A DNA stretch of 54,124 nucleotides from Pelargonium nanum (lineage: Eukaryota; Streptophyta; Magnoliopsida; Geraniales; Geraniaceae), in NCBI GenBank assembly GCA_036897485.1, contig JAYMTF010000099.1:1-54124 (forward strand), read 5' to 3'. The notes under the pieces are model-generated. The model was not told where the DNA came from. It made no database searches and saw nothing but the letters and a program-made list of their open reading frames with translations. How positions within the stretch are numbered: the first letter of the stretch is position 1; every line of letters starts with the position of its first letter. Position numbers and translations under genes: made by a program. Of this stretch, positions 1 through 11,281 are shown in pieces.

Positions 1-1859
1 ATATACCCCAAGTTACGTCAGCTGAAAAGTAACTGACAATGGTAGCCAAAGTTGCAGGAAGGAAATCAGCAAGATCTTTGAGTCCTGAGATAAAAAGTTC
101 AAAGAAAGAAATCAAGATCAGTTGGTAAGAGAAAGAAACAGAGTTCACAAGTTTGGGTGCTAACGAATGCACAATATGTGTATGGTCCCTTCACCTTATC
201 TGATTACTTTGGCTAAGAAATTTCTCAGCCATTCCGCCCTTAATTATCACAAAGACAGTTTATCAGCATAGGTGGAGAAAGACAGCCGTGGCACCCGAGC
301 ACTTTAGGTAATTCAATATTGTTATAAATGGTAAGTGAAGCTATATCTTGCAAATTTACATATATCTACTAGATTAAACAGTATATAAAAACAAGCCATG
401 GATGTAGTGTCTATGGTTTCTGTACGTGGAGTACATCATATACCCAAGACAAAATAATTGTTTACTATCAAAAGCAGAGGCTTCACTTAGATAACTAATT
501 CACAGGCCAAACAAGTTGGGAATAAGCTAGTAACGATTCAGTTGGATAAGTAAAATGTGAATGCAGTTTAACTTCAACTTTTCATATGAATTTAGCAAAC
601 CTGTTGCCAGCTCCCGAGGGGATAACTTTCCGTGGGCACAAGCTGTCAGAGCAGCATCAAGAACAAAGGGAGTTGCTTCCAGGATATCCCATGCAGGTAC
701 TTTAAGTCTCACAGAGACATCCTCAGCTAGAGATGCAGATGAATTACTGCTTCCAGAAGTCGCAGGAGTCAAAGCCTGACCACTTCTATTTATCTTCCTG
801 AGCATCATATTGAGCAGTGCATCAGCGATTTGATGAACAGGGGTCCCGTGTTCAAGGCTCGAGAGAGTGGAAGCAATACATTCTTGATGCTGCCGATACC
901 AACGTTTCAATTTTGGAAAGGTATCCATGAAAATGGGTTCTACAGAAAAATTTAATATCTTTGACAGTCGCTTAAGTTTCATCCGGTCTTTGGCTGTATT
1001 TCCAAATGATGACAACTGGGAATTTCGAACCAGTAGGAGGTACTCGGGACAAAGTTGGGATCCCACAGGGGTCACGTCTCCCGTCACATGTTCAAGAGGC
1101 GGATGATTGAACTTCCATAATCTTAGCAGAAGTGTAAATGCATTGGAAAACACCGCATGACAAGATAGTTCCTCTCCTGTTGGAAGAGTCCAGGACATAT
1201 TGGGAACAGTTGACCCAAAAACCTCACATAAGGGCATCAATGCACCAGCAAGATGTGGACCCTGGCAATGGATTTCAAAAATTAGTTCACATTAGAAGAA
1301 AAAATAAGGAATCTCAAGAACTTGCGGCTTTTCAAAAGAAAAACATGATACGAATCTGGGTCACACCAATTTCAGACTGACCGATTTATTGTTCCATAAC
1401 ATGAACACTCAACACACATAATTTTTTATTGTTTATTTCAACCTACCAAGCCATGCAGAGAGAATATCTGAACACAATCTACAGATGATATTCCAACAAG
1501 AAGAACGTTCAGGAATGGAGCATATCTGATTAAATGGCTATCACTTCCAGAGTAATCTGCAGGTATGGGCGGTGACAGCAATTTTGTAATGAAAAGAATG
1601 GTGTGTTCCTGCAGAAGAAGAAGAAAGACAAATTAAAAGAGTATGGGTAAAAAGAAGAATAAACATCTAGAGAAATAACTAGAGTAGGTGAGTAGCTTGA
1701 TCATGCAATACTCTTCATAAATAACCAAAAGAAATTTATCTCCACTTCATTACCTGGACATTCCAACCACGAACCAGAGATGCCCCACAAAGAATTGTAG
1801 CCACGGATATCTTCTCATCATCTGAACCTTTGATTGCAATCTCATACAATTTCTCGATT

Positions 1860-1892
<33 letters not shown>

Positions 1893-4800
1893 ATTCAGTT
1901 GCCATACGACTTGGTAAATTTACTAAATTACAAGAAATAGCATCTGATACACCTGGCTCTAAGAAAGAAGGGTGTAACTGAAGTCCAGGCAACAATATTA
2001 AGTTGAGAGATGGCCGAAGCATACCTAGAGGCTGGAGTTGCAACCAAAGCGCTTGTCATTGATGGAGTCAAAGGGTATCCTTTCATCAATTCTGACCAAC
2101 CAGGCATTTGGGCAGGAACACTACGAGTCACTTGGTTGCTCCGTGCATTCACATAGCCTGGCCAAAAATATGCTGAAGTGTCCAGTAGATTTCTAGCAAT
2201 GCAAGCCTCCACAATTAGATGCCGCATGTTTCCAGCTGCGAGAAAAGAAAAAAAATCACAACCTTATGGTGATAGCATAGGGACAAACATCACACAACAC
2301 AACCTTTTTTTATACATAGCATTTCTAGGAATAACTATTGAATATTAATCAAAAGGACATCCCTAAAGTTGTATTATAAAGGGAAACCTACAAAATACTA
2401 GGAGAGAGATAATAATTGAGTCTGTAATCCAAATAAGTCAAGATGTATGCAACATGCCTGGTAAAGAGACCTGGAAAAATAGTCGAACATATAAATGGCT
2501 CTCAAGAAACAACATGATCTCTACAGCCATTAACAAAAGTATTCTTAAGTTTGTATCCAACACTTATAATAAATGTCTCAATCAAGATCCTCAATCATGT
2601 CTTGTTATTTTAGTGCAAATTAAGGTATGCGCTGTTTTCACAAAAGTGCTAATTAAGGAGTGGTTAAACTCTTGGCAGACTCATTCAAATACAGTTGCAT
2701 GCAAGAATATGCTGTTGAACTTTTATGTCCTACCCAAAATTGAGCAACTCCACAACATTACTCAATACTGAAAAGTCAAGAAATAAAGTAGCTCCTTACA
2801 ACAGTTTATTGGCATGTCATTCACGCTCGTGCTGTCATAGTATCTATTATTGACTGTAAGGCCTGAAACGGACATTATTGCTTTTGCAGCAGCCTGATTG
2901 GCTACTGAACTAACAGGTTGGGGTGGGATCAGCAAACCCTCATAATCAGCCAAAAGCTGTAAGCTGGAAATTAAGGACTTGCGACGATTTCCCATAGCCT
3001 GCTTCTCTATCCTTTGATTGGTAGGACTGTATTCATTTTCATCAATCAGTTCACTTTCCTCTTCCTCAATAATATTAGCTAGAGCGAGTACTGTAACAGA
3101 TAGTAACATGCACAAGCAGGTATCAAGGCGAGGTACCGGACCCTCACTTGGATCTCTTTCCTAAAAGACCAAAAACAAAAACAGAAACTTGTTGAGGTAG
3201 ATAAATATAATCTTTTTGAAACATAAACATATCAAGCTCCTCGAGAACCATGAGAATGAAGCTTCACAAGAATCATATCCATGCATTTCTAAATAAGTTT
3301 CTTACCAAGAACAACAACAAAAAAGGAAAAGAAAGAAGCAAAGAACAGAGAAACCAAGAGTTCAAGGTTTTTTATTAGGTTCAATCAGGTTGGCATGAAT
3401 TCTTACCCTTTGAATAAGCCGTAGAGCAGATATCCATAAACCTAAAAATGTATTGTCCCATGTAGCACGATTAACTGCCTGTAAAGCCTTTATTATACCT
3501 GCAAAATAACTCTCAGTAATACAGTGTAGAAGAACTATAGCAACATCCAATTAAAGCTATGACCTGAGCAATTAGAAGAAGAAGAAGAATTAAACACAAG
3601 TACCCGTAAGGTTTTCAATAGCACTAGTTGCTGCCACTTGTGATCCATCCATAGCGTCTTCTAGAAAAAGATCAATGGGAAGCCAAAGTGCAGACCAACT
3701 AGCCCCATGGCACTGACCAGCTGAAGATATCATAGAGCCAGAAGACATGACGGCATGGAACTCTTGCTGGAATATTGTTTTGCATTTCCGAGACAAAACT
3801 TTTCGTGCATCAGAAGTCAGCTGCAAAAGATCCTCTGGTGTAATATCTTTCATACTTCTCAACACTGCTGAGTTTGCTACCAGTAGCCGCAGACGCTGAA
3901 TGAAATGACCCCAATGTGAAGGCCTGATGGTTGGAAATTTTGTCTTAACTGCTTGTCAATCAATACATATCTCTAAATTCTAATTGGATTTCAATCCAGG
4001 TTTATCTAAATTTACAATTAAAACATAGGTATAACTAAGGCTGAATAAAACAAACTAGCCAATGAACAACATATTTGTCACTTCTACTTCACCAGAACAT
4101 AAGCAAAAACATTCAGTAAGATATAAAGCTACTCACATGTTTCGACGCGCCAAATAAAGTATCCTTGAAGTTATTTTGTTTTTCAGGAACTCTCCAACTA
4201 TCCCTATTGCCATTGCAGTATTTACTTTGTGCAGTCCTTCATGGTGCTCAATTCTCTTCTCACTAAAGCAATCATGACCATCTATTTCCATATCTTGAGG
4301 ACTTGTAGGCCATCTAGACTTCTTATCCAGGGTAAGCTCAAGTAATCCTTCATCGGCTAATGATGCATCAAGTAATTGCCATACAGTTGAAAAAATAAAT
4401 TCAACTAGAAGAAGCCCAGGTTCATGCACATTAAGGCCAAATATTTGGGAAAGATGAAGAGCATCATCTATGGATTTCATGATCCTGCAGCATCATAAAT
4501 AAGTACATTAATACCATTTGCTCTGCAGAAGAAAAGCATCACAGAAAAAACACCATATAGATTTCAAGGTTGTCCCTCAAGAAGGTCTAGAATATATGAA
4601 GTTTATTTGATCAACAGATGAACACTGAATTGGTAATTTTCTAAAAAAAATCCACTGTTCGGTTTTCAAACCCTTGTTAACCATGCGTAGAGAATACGAA
4701 CATACGAACCGTAAAATTGATTAATTCAAGTAAGTTTTGCAATGTGATTGTGACTACATTACGTTGTACCACGATAGAAAAGGGCGAGTTATAAGGATTT

Positions 4801-6638
4801 CATAGGCACAAGGAGAGCATTAGTAATACGCATTCTTCTGAAACACAATAAGATATAGCGGAACCTTACTTCTCATAATTTGGACCATTAACATGATTTG
4901 CAAATGAAAAGCCATGTCTTTTAAGGAGCTCCATATAGAGCCTATAAGCTGTTGGCTGGACTTTCCGGCTTGGAATGACCCTGCAGTAAAAGAAAACGCA
5001 TAGATTTCAATATCCATTTTGAATCACTATATAAAGCTTAAAGCATAAGTCAATAGGAAACAGCAGTGTTAGATACTCAGCTAAACTCCAAAGATAGCCA
5101 CATGGACATACCTCTACTAGCAAGCACTGCGTAACTAAAACATTTTCACCCGAGCATTCACGAATCTGAACTTGTCCCTTAATATTCATTCAAAAGTGAA
5201 CTCAGAGCCAACAAAATTACTGATGATCCTCTCAAGGATGCAAGTTAGTGACTTAAATTCATTTCAAAAACAAAATGTACATAACAACGAATAAGATCCT
5301 CCACGACATTTTTATGCTCACATTCATAGCAAAACTGATCATCTCTACAAAATGCACTCAGAAAAAACAATTTCTTCGGCTTCAAGCCTCTAAAACCCTA
5401 AACCACACTCACACAATCACACACCTAAACTCACCAAAAACACCAGAATCTCACGCGCACGAGTCGTAACCAGATACAAAAAATGGCAATTCACTAAATT
5501 AAAACAAAATGTACATTACAGCCAATAAGATCCTCTACCACAATTACATGCTCACATTCACTGATAGCAAAACTGACCACCTCTACAAAATGAACTTAGA
5601 AAAACAATTTCTTCGGCTTTAAGCCTCTAAAACCCTAAACCACACTCACACACTCACACACCTAAGCACACCAAAAACACCAGAATCTCACGCACACGAG
5701 TCATAACCAGAACCAAAAAATGGTAACTCACCCGAGCATTCACGAATTTGAACTTGTCCCTTAATATTCATTCAATAGTGAACTCAGAGCCAAAAAAACC
5801 ACAGATGATCCTCCAAAGGGTGCAAGCTAGTGACTTAAATTCATTTAAAAAACAAAATGTACATTACAACCAATAAGATCCTCCACCACAATTATATGCT
5901 CACATTCACTGATACCAAAACTGACCACCTCTACAAAATGCACTTAGAAAAACAATTTCTTCGGCTTCAAGGCTCTAAAACCCTAAACCACACTCACACA
6001 ATCACACACCTAAACACACCAAAAACACCAGAATCTCACGCGCACAAGTCGTAACCAGATACAAAAAATGGTAATTCACTAAATTAAAACAAAATGTACA
6101 TTACAGCCAATAAGATCCTCCACCACAATTAAATGCTCACATTCACTGATACCAAAACTGACCACCTCTACAAAATGCACTTAGGAAAAAACAATTACTT
6201 CGGCTTCAAGCCTCTAAAACCCTAAACCACACTCAACAATCACACACCTAAACACATCAAAAACACCAGAATCTCACGCGCAGAGTCGTAACCAGAAACA
6301 AAAACTGGTAATTCACTAAAATTGAAACAAAAATGAGAGAGAGAGAGAGAGAGAAAAACGTACCTGGTGGAGAGAAGAGCGAGGACGAGCATGGGAGGGA
6401 CGATCTTGAGCGCAATGGCTCTCTCGAGGTACTTCCAGGTGATAGGGACGTGATTGGCCCAGCAGATGTGAGAGACCAGGAGGTGCGCGAGGTCCGAGGA
6501 GGGTAAGGAGACTCCGGCGGAGTTGACGGCGGCGCTGAGCTGAACCGCCCAGAGAATCGGGTCGGTGTTCTTGACCTGAGAGGACTTGGTGAGCTCTAGC
6601 ACCCAGTCCCACACACTCGGTTGTACGGTCACCGCCAT
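1..6638 (-). CDS. MED33: Mediator subunit 33 (REF4/RFR1 family), 3' end cut by the window
   Basis: Large plant Mediator tail subunit of the REF4/RFR1 type, known in Arabidopsis for repressing phenylpropanoid genes; nuclear. Exons on the minus strand, 5' to 3': 6364-6638, 4870-4980, 4137-4484, 3604-3923, 3407-3498, 2800-3160, 2025-2235, 1754-1868, 1447-1608, 601-1261, and 84 down to 1, which continues off the edge. Phases agree at every junction. The start MAVTVQPSVWDWVLEL is typical of the family; an upstream in-frame extension has no ATG support. Family landmarks include LLVEFIFSTVWQLLDASL, CHGASWSALWLP, SGNMRHLIVEACIARNLLD, SWTLPTGEEL and the start of the C-terminal block (KDLADFLPATLATIVSYFSA). 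About 913 codons are present; the family is about 1,300 residues, so roughly 400 C-terminal residues lie outside. Intron 1 (1.4 kb) carries a tandem duplication. MED33A and MED33B cannot be told apart here. Confidence 0.95.
5146..6309. repeat. Two-unit tandem duplication (~582 bp period) with nested subrepeats in MED33 intron 1
   Basis: The block starting TCACCCGAGCATTCACGAAT at 5146 recurs at 5728. Within each unit a block of about 235 bp, beginning AAACAAAATGTAC, occurs twice (near 5270 and 5503, then 5850 and 6088). Each subrepeat contains the telo-box-like string AAACCCTAAACCACACTCA. Short reading frames inside (for example 5275-5469 and 5857-6054) are products of the repeat. It lies entirely between MED33 exons 1 and 2. 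Confidence 0.9.
6336..6354. repeat. (GA)n microsatellite beside the MED33 intron 1 donor
   Basis: About nine GA units, a few bases inside intron 1 from the exon 1 donor at 6363. On the transcribed strand it reads (CT)n. Confidence 0.85.
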
Positions 6639-7574
6639 GGCTGACGAGAGAGAGGCCAAAAAGAAGAATGTTAGTGAAAAAGACAAAGAAGAAGAAGAAG
6701 GGTTGATAGATAATGGAGAGATTGATGGAGAAGTAGAGGAAAGAGAGAAACTTGTGGAATATTTGTTTGGACTTTGGAGCAACTGTTCGCGTTTGGACGC
6801 GAAAGCGAAAGCGAAAAGCATCAGCTTTCAAAAAGAGTGTCATTTGTTGACTGAGAAAATTTAGGCAATTAAGGTTTATTTGCATTTATTCTTGAAAACA
6901 ACTTGGCGCATGCAGCTTATACGGCAAATGCACGTAAAACACGTGTAAGATTTTGATAGATGGAAAATGTATGATATTCATATTATTTAGGCATCTTAAA
7001 TTTTCAGTCGGGTGGAGTAGCTGGTCACATCTTGATCAGATGTAATGGACGACTAAAATTCAATTTTAATAATATATGCATTTGACATATATTACAGCGG
7101 CATACACGAATCATTTTCCGTTAGTTGCTTAGCTAAATAAATTATCAGTCAGAAGCTATTTTTAGCTAGAGCACTGTTTGGTGGCGTGATATGCAAAAGA
7201 AATTAAATTTGTAATTTTCTACGTATCAATATTGTTGACTACATTTAATTGTGATAACTAAAGTTTTGGCTACAATTTCAGACAATAAACATTTGATTGA
7301 ATTTGTAGAAAAATATGACCCCTTTTTTTAGTTCTGTTTGATTGGTTGTTACTATTTCATCTGTTTCAAAAATTGAAGAACAAAAAGAAAATGAAAATAC
7401 TCATAAAAAAAATTGAAAAAATGAAAAATGTTCGTTTTGACTGTTGTTGACAACTTGAGGTCTCGTGTCCACTAATATCTTATAATGATAAAATCTGGAA
7501 AACTCTAGTGTATATCGCCATTGTTGTCGGTACTAGGATCGCTTGTTTTGCTCTGTTCCTCAGTTTTGGGAACG
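6639..7574. other. Divergent intergenic region between MED33 and hydrolase copy 1
   Basis: MED33 (minus) and the first hydrolase (plus) are transcribed away from each other, so this 0.94 kb should hold both promoters and leaders. The first ~130 bases next to MED33 are purine-rich on the plus strand, giving a CT-rich MED33 leader. The rest is AT-rich without a supported reading frame. Confidence 0.6.
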
Positions 7575-9881
7575 ATGTCTGGCTCTCAGTGCTGCGAGAA
7601 CCCACCAACGCTCAGCTCAACTTGCGGAGATGGCTCACTCATTGAGATTGGTGGCCTCAAGGCCTATGCTTCTGGTTCTTCTGATTCTAAGCTCGCCATT
7701 TTGCTCATTTCCGATGTTTTCGGTAATTTCATCAACTGATTCGTCACTTTCTTTGTGTTATAGCCTCAAATTTGTCATCTTTTTGGACGATTCTGCAATG
7801 GGTATAGCTTGGTTTTGTGTTTTCGGCTTCAAATTTTCTGTTTTTATGTTTTGTTCATCGACCCATCTCACCATTTTGCATGTTTTTGGATCAATCTGAA
7901 ATGGGTAGGGCTTGGTTTTGTGTTTCTGGCTTGGGGTTTTAGTGTTTTTGTTCATCAACCCATCTCAGCATTTCATGTCTTTGTGGAAAGTTCTGAAATG
8001 GGCTTTGCTTGGTTTTGTGGTGTAGCTTGGATTTTGTTGTTGTTGTTCATCAATCCATCTTACAAGTTCACATATTTTTGGACAAACCTGAAATGGGTAT
8101 AGCTCGGTTTTGTGTTTTAGTATTGATTTTAGTGTTTATCAACCCAACTCATCAGTTTAGTTCTTGTATCTACTATTTGGCAGATGATTTGTTCCATTTT
8201 GCTGTTTCTCATGCATTTCTGTCTCTGTTTTTTTACAGGATATGAAGCTCCTAATCTGAGGTATGTGTTTTGATTGTTATTTGCTAGTTTATCATTATAG
8301 ATAACAAACAGCCACCACCAAAAAAAAAAAAAAAAAGAGTAGCTCTATTGGCTTTTCAAGACTAACCTCATGGTTTTGATTTGATCCAATGTCACTTTGA
8401 CTTAGGAAGCTGGCTGATAAAGTTGCAGCTGCTGGATTCTATGTAGTAGTTCCCGATTTCTTTTACGGAGATCCTTACGTGCCTGAAAATGCTGAAAAGC
8501 CTATTCCAATCTGGATAAAATCTCACGGAACAGTAAGCACCGACTCTATGCAAATTAGTACACATTACGCAAGTAAATGTGGAGGAATCTGTTTATACTT
8601 CCTCTGATTCTGTTGATTTTCTTGACTAATGGCATGTTTGTTGTCACTTCGGCACCAATTATGACAGAAATACAGAATTGTTTTGCACTCTTACTGTTGA
8701 TTATTCTGTTATTCATTATTATTTCTGTTAGGATAAAGGGTTTGAAGATGCAAAACCGGTTATCGCTGCCTTGAGAGACAAAGGCATATTGGCGATTGGA
8801 GCTGCAGGATTTTGCTGGGGTGGTGAGTTTCTCTTAACTTCTCTGTATTAAAATCATTTCTGTTGTGGGCGGTTTTTGGCTTGTCCTGCTGTGCAAATAA
8901 TACACTATTATAGTAAGCTATCTGAAACTCTAACTTCATTGGTTTATTAATAGCTAAGGTGGTTGTGGAACTAGCAAAGTGTGCACACATTCAAGCTGCA
9001 GTGCTTTTGCATCCATCCCTTGTCACCGTCGATGATATTAAAGGTATGAATTATTGCACTACCAACTTGTTCCCTAAACCATCCTTAGATTCGTGCGAAA
9101 GATTTTATTTTGAACTTGTGGTGAGTTGGTGGAATAGGGAATTCTGGCTAAGGGTCTCACCCTAACCCGGTTTTCTCAAGTCTGTAAGTGTGGCGATGAA
9201 AAGGAAATGCTCTCTCCGTCCCAAAATGAGTGTCGCTTTTTCCTTTTTAGGAATATAACACATTTTATGGGGTTATAATAGCTAACTGCTCCTTCATTTT
9301 TTTCAAAATAGAAACCACTCATTTTGAGACAAAGGTAGTAATTTTCTCTCATTACTTGTAGGTTCTAGTTCTCAGATATTCACATATGATTGTGCTTGCA
9401 TGGTCATTGGACAAGGAAAATCCTAGTTGAGTTGAGAATAATTACTCGCCAGGGTTGGTTAATTAAGCCACAAACCTGTTAACCCCTCTAATTGAATAAC
9501 AATCAGGATCAACTGTTATTTGGGATAGAGTAAATGATTATAACTTTATAAGCATTTGTTTTTCAGAGATCAAGGCGCCTATTGCTGTGTTGGGAGCCGA
9601 GCATGACAAGATTTCTCCACCTGCTCTCCTCAAACAATTTGAGGAGGTTTTATCCACCAAGTCCGAGGTAAGTGATCTCAAGAAGCTTCACATGCAGCTC
9701 TGCTTAACGATGAACACTCATGTGCTATAATATTCAACAGGTTAAAGGCTATGTCAAGATATTTCCCGAGGTTGTTCATGGGTGGACGGTGAGATACAGC
9801 ATTGAAGATGAAGAGGCGGTGAAGCGAGCAGGGGAAGCCCATACAAATATGTTGGACTGGTTTGTTGAGCATGTCAAGTGA
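7575..9881 (+). CDS. Dienelactone hydrolase family protein, copy 1
   Basis: Alpha/beta hydrolase of the dienelactone hydrolase (carboxymethylenebutenolidase) family; plant members are often annotated as endo-1,3;1,4-beta-glucanase-like, and the physiological substrate is unknown. Exons: 7575-7722, 8239-8260, 8406-8532, 8732-8822, 8954-9043, 9567-9667, 9741-9881, giving 239 residues. Start is MSGSQCCENPP; the upstream in-frame codons have no ATG. The predicted triad is visible: nucleophile Cys127 in GFCWGG, Asp173 in GAEHDKISPP and His206 in VVHGWTVRY. There is no signal peptide or membrane segment, so it is probably cytosolic. Exon 2 is a 22-base microexon. Intron 1 holds a ~95-bp tandem repeat and intron 5 a MITE. 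First of three tandem paralogues. Confidence 0.93.
7780..8180. repeat. ~95-105 bp tandem repeat in hydrolase copy 1 intron 1
   Basis: About four degenerate units share CTGAAATGGGTATAGCTTGG, then TTTTGTGTTT, then TTCATCAACCCATCTCACCA. The CTGAAATGGG-type core falls near 7793, 7898, 7996 and 8089. The same unit occurs in intron 1 of copy 2 (about 11518 and 11731) and copy 3 (about 14510, 14675, 14772 and 14866). Confidence 0.85.
9209..9340. mobile_element. Stowaway-like MITE in hydrolase copy 1 intron 5
   Basis: The left end reads CTCTCTCCGTCCCAAAATGA, close to the Stowaway consensus terminus, and the right end CACTCATTTTGAGACAAAGG is its imperfect inverse. It is about 130 bp with no coding capacity. 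Related copies lie near 31396-31530 and 36370-36600. Confidence 0.7.
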
Positions 9882-10139
9882 ATAAATGGTACATGTAGAA
9901 TAAATGAGTTGCTAAGCATCGATCTCATGATATTGTATGAACTCGTCTTAGTTTATCCACCTTTGCTCAAGACAACTATATGCTGAATAATTCCTGAATT
10001 TGCCTAATGTACATAACAATTGCAGTTCTCTATGAATGCAACATATCAAACTACATCATATATATAATTCTTGAGATTACTTTTCGACTTTCTAGTCTTA
10101 CTTGCTGCTGACTTTGGCGGTTAACTATTCTTTTGGCAT

Positions 10140-10387
10140 TTGAATTTGGCGCTAAAATATTCTCGCAACTTGCTCTCTCTCTCGTCGCTAAGTGGCAATT
10201 TTTTTAGTTTTTTCTTTCCGCGAGCAAATCACTAGCAAGTGGGTGTGGTTTTGGTTTGTATTGAAAGGGCATTGTATTTGTATTTTGCTTGCTATTGCTA
10301 GCGAGAAAAGTGTTTCTCGCTTTTTTGTTCGCGTTTTGCTCCCTAAAGTGCTCGATTTGCTTGCTAATTGTAAGGTATTTTGTAGTG
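10140..10387. mobile_element. Possible CACTA-type transposon end (fragment)
   Basis: The right boundary TTTTGTAGTG at 10378-10387 reads CACTACAAAA on the minus strand, the typical CACTA terminus. The ~250 bp inside it carries short repeated motifs in both orientations (GCGAGAAA, GCGAGCAA, TTGCTAGCGAG, TTGCTTGCTA), like the subterminal repeats of that superfamily. No matching left terminus was found. Overlapping frames here are not genes. Confidence 0.45.
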
Positions 10388-10539
10388 GTATAAACCACAA
10401 ACTATAGGTTCATAATTATGATGATCAATGGGAGGGTGAGCATGATGATCTTAGTCTCTTCCACAGCTCTCACTCTTGAGTTTTTGTGTGTGTTTTCTGC
10501 TCAAAATATGCAGAGTTCTTTCCATAGGACAAAATCTCT

Positions 10540-10612
10540 GCTGTTTCTTGAATCTCTTTACTCTCATTTTTGCAGCTCTGAAAGAGTTTATGTTGTTTCC
10601 ACAAATCAGTAC
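10540..10612. repeat. 3'-flank segment shared by hydrolase copies 1 and 3
   Basis: This ~70-bp stretch (TTACTCTCATTTTTGCAGCTC, then GAGTTTATG, then TTTCC) is similar to 16400-16474 downstream of copy 3. The tandem duplication unit therefore extended well past the coding region. Confidence 0.6.
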
Positions 10613-10799
10613 CTTTTTTAAAAGGGAAAATTGTAGGAATTCATTTAGAACATATGATTTTCTTTAAATAAAAAATTCAAAAAAAAATATGAAACTTTCT
10701 CAAGTCTGTTCTGTCAACCCAAAATGATAAAATGTCTTTCTTTTGAGAAGCATGGATAACTAGTAACCAAAACCAAGATTCATGGACAAAATATACTGA

Positions 10800-10990
10800 C
10801 TAGCGCAGGGTTGACTACATAGGTTGTGTAAGTGGAAAAAGCGTTTGCATTCGATTTCCACTCAACACACTCCTAGGAGAAGAATGAGCTTTTAACTGTG
10901 ACTTACTCTCGAATAAGAATTAGTCTAACATTTTAAAAGTGTCGACCGCTCAGTAACCTCGTGGCTTAGACGAAAAAAAAAACAAACAAA
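10800..10990 (+). mobile_element. SINE-like element with pol III box B and A-rich tail
   Basis: It contains GCATTCGATTTCC, a box-B-like motif, with GGTTGTGTAAGTGG upstream where box A is expected, and an A-rich tail at about 10972-10990. Blocks such as CGATTTCCACTCAACACAC and TTTTAACTGTGAC are shared, with changes, by the minus-strand copy at about 44205-44345. There are no clear target-site duplications. Confidence 0.55.
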
Positions 10991-11281
10991 AAAGTTGCAG
11001 ATTCTACACCTTATTTTAATGTTGCATTTATGGCATGCTGCATGCACAAAACAGGCTGGGTCTTTCTTGTTCCATGAACAAGCACGTAACGACGAGAGAG
11101 AGTTCAAGACTTGGTCTTTTTTCTAAACTAAAAACGTGTACTTTTCAGACACAATTTGATGGTTTGACTTTTGGTGGCTTGCTAGTTGCTTGCCAAATAA
11201 TCTATCTGGCTCTAATTAACTCTCTGATCAGTAGTCTCTGGTTTAGCAGGATTGGTTGTTTTGCTCTGTTTCTGAGTATCA

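Noticed and set aside
5007-5189. Possible extra MED33 exon
   Set aside because: Exon 1 joins exon 2 (4870-4980) in phase with the family sequence, and this frame lies in the repeat-bearing intron without a family match.
5275-6054. Two similar short proteins (64-65 residues) beginning MYITTNKILH
   Set aside because: Both are readings of the intron 1 tandem repeat; similarity follows from the DNA duplication and neither resembles a known protein.
6316-6885. Long frames overlapping MED33 exon 1 on both strands
   Set aside because: They are shadows of exon 1 and its purine-rich leader; only the frame starting at 6638 matches MED33.
7521-7574. Upstream extension of hydrolase copy 1 that looks like a signal peptide
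   Set aside because: The extension begins with TTG, not ATG, and the sister copies start at the equivalent of 7575.
10188-10407. Overlapping short proteins on both strands around 10.2-10.4 kb
   Set aside because: They arise from the repeat-rich, CACTA-like fragment and show no family resemblance.
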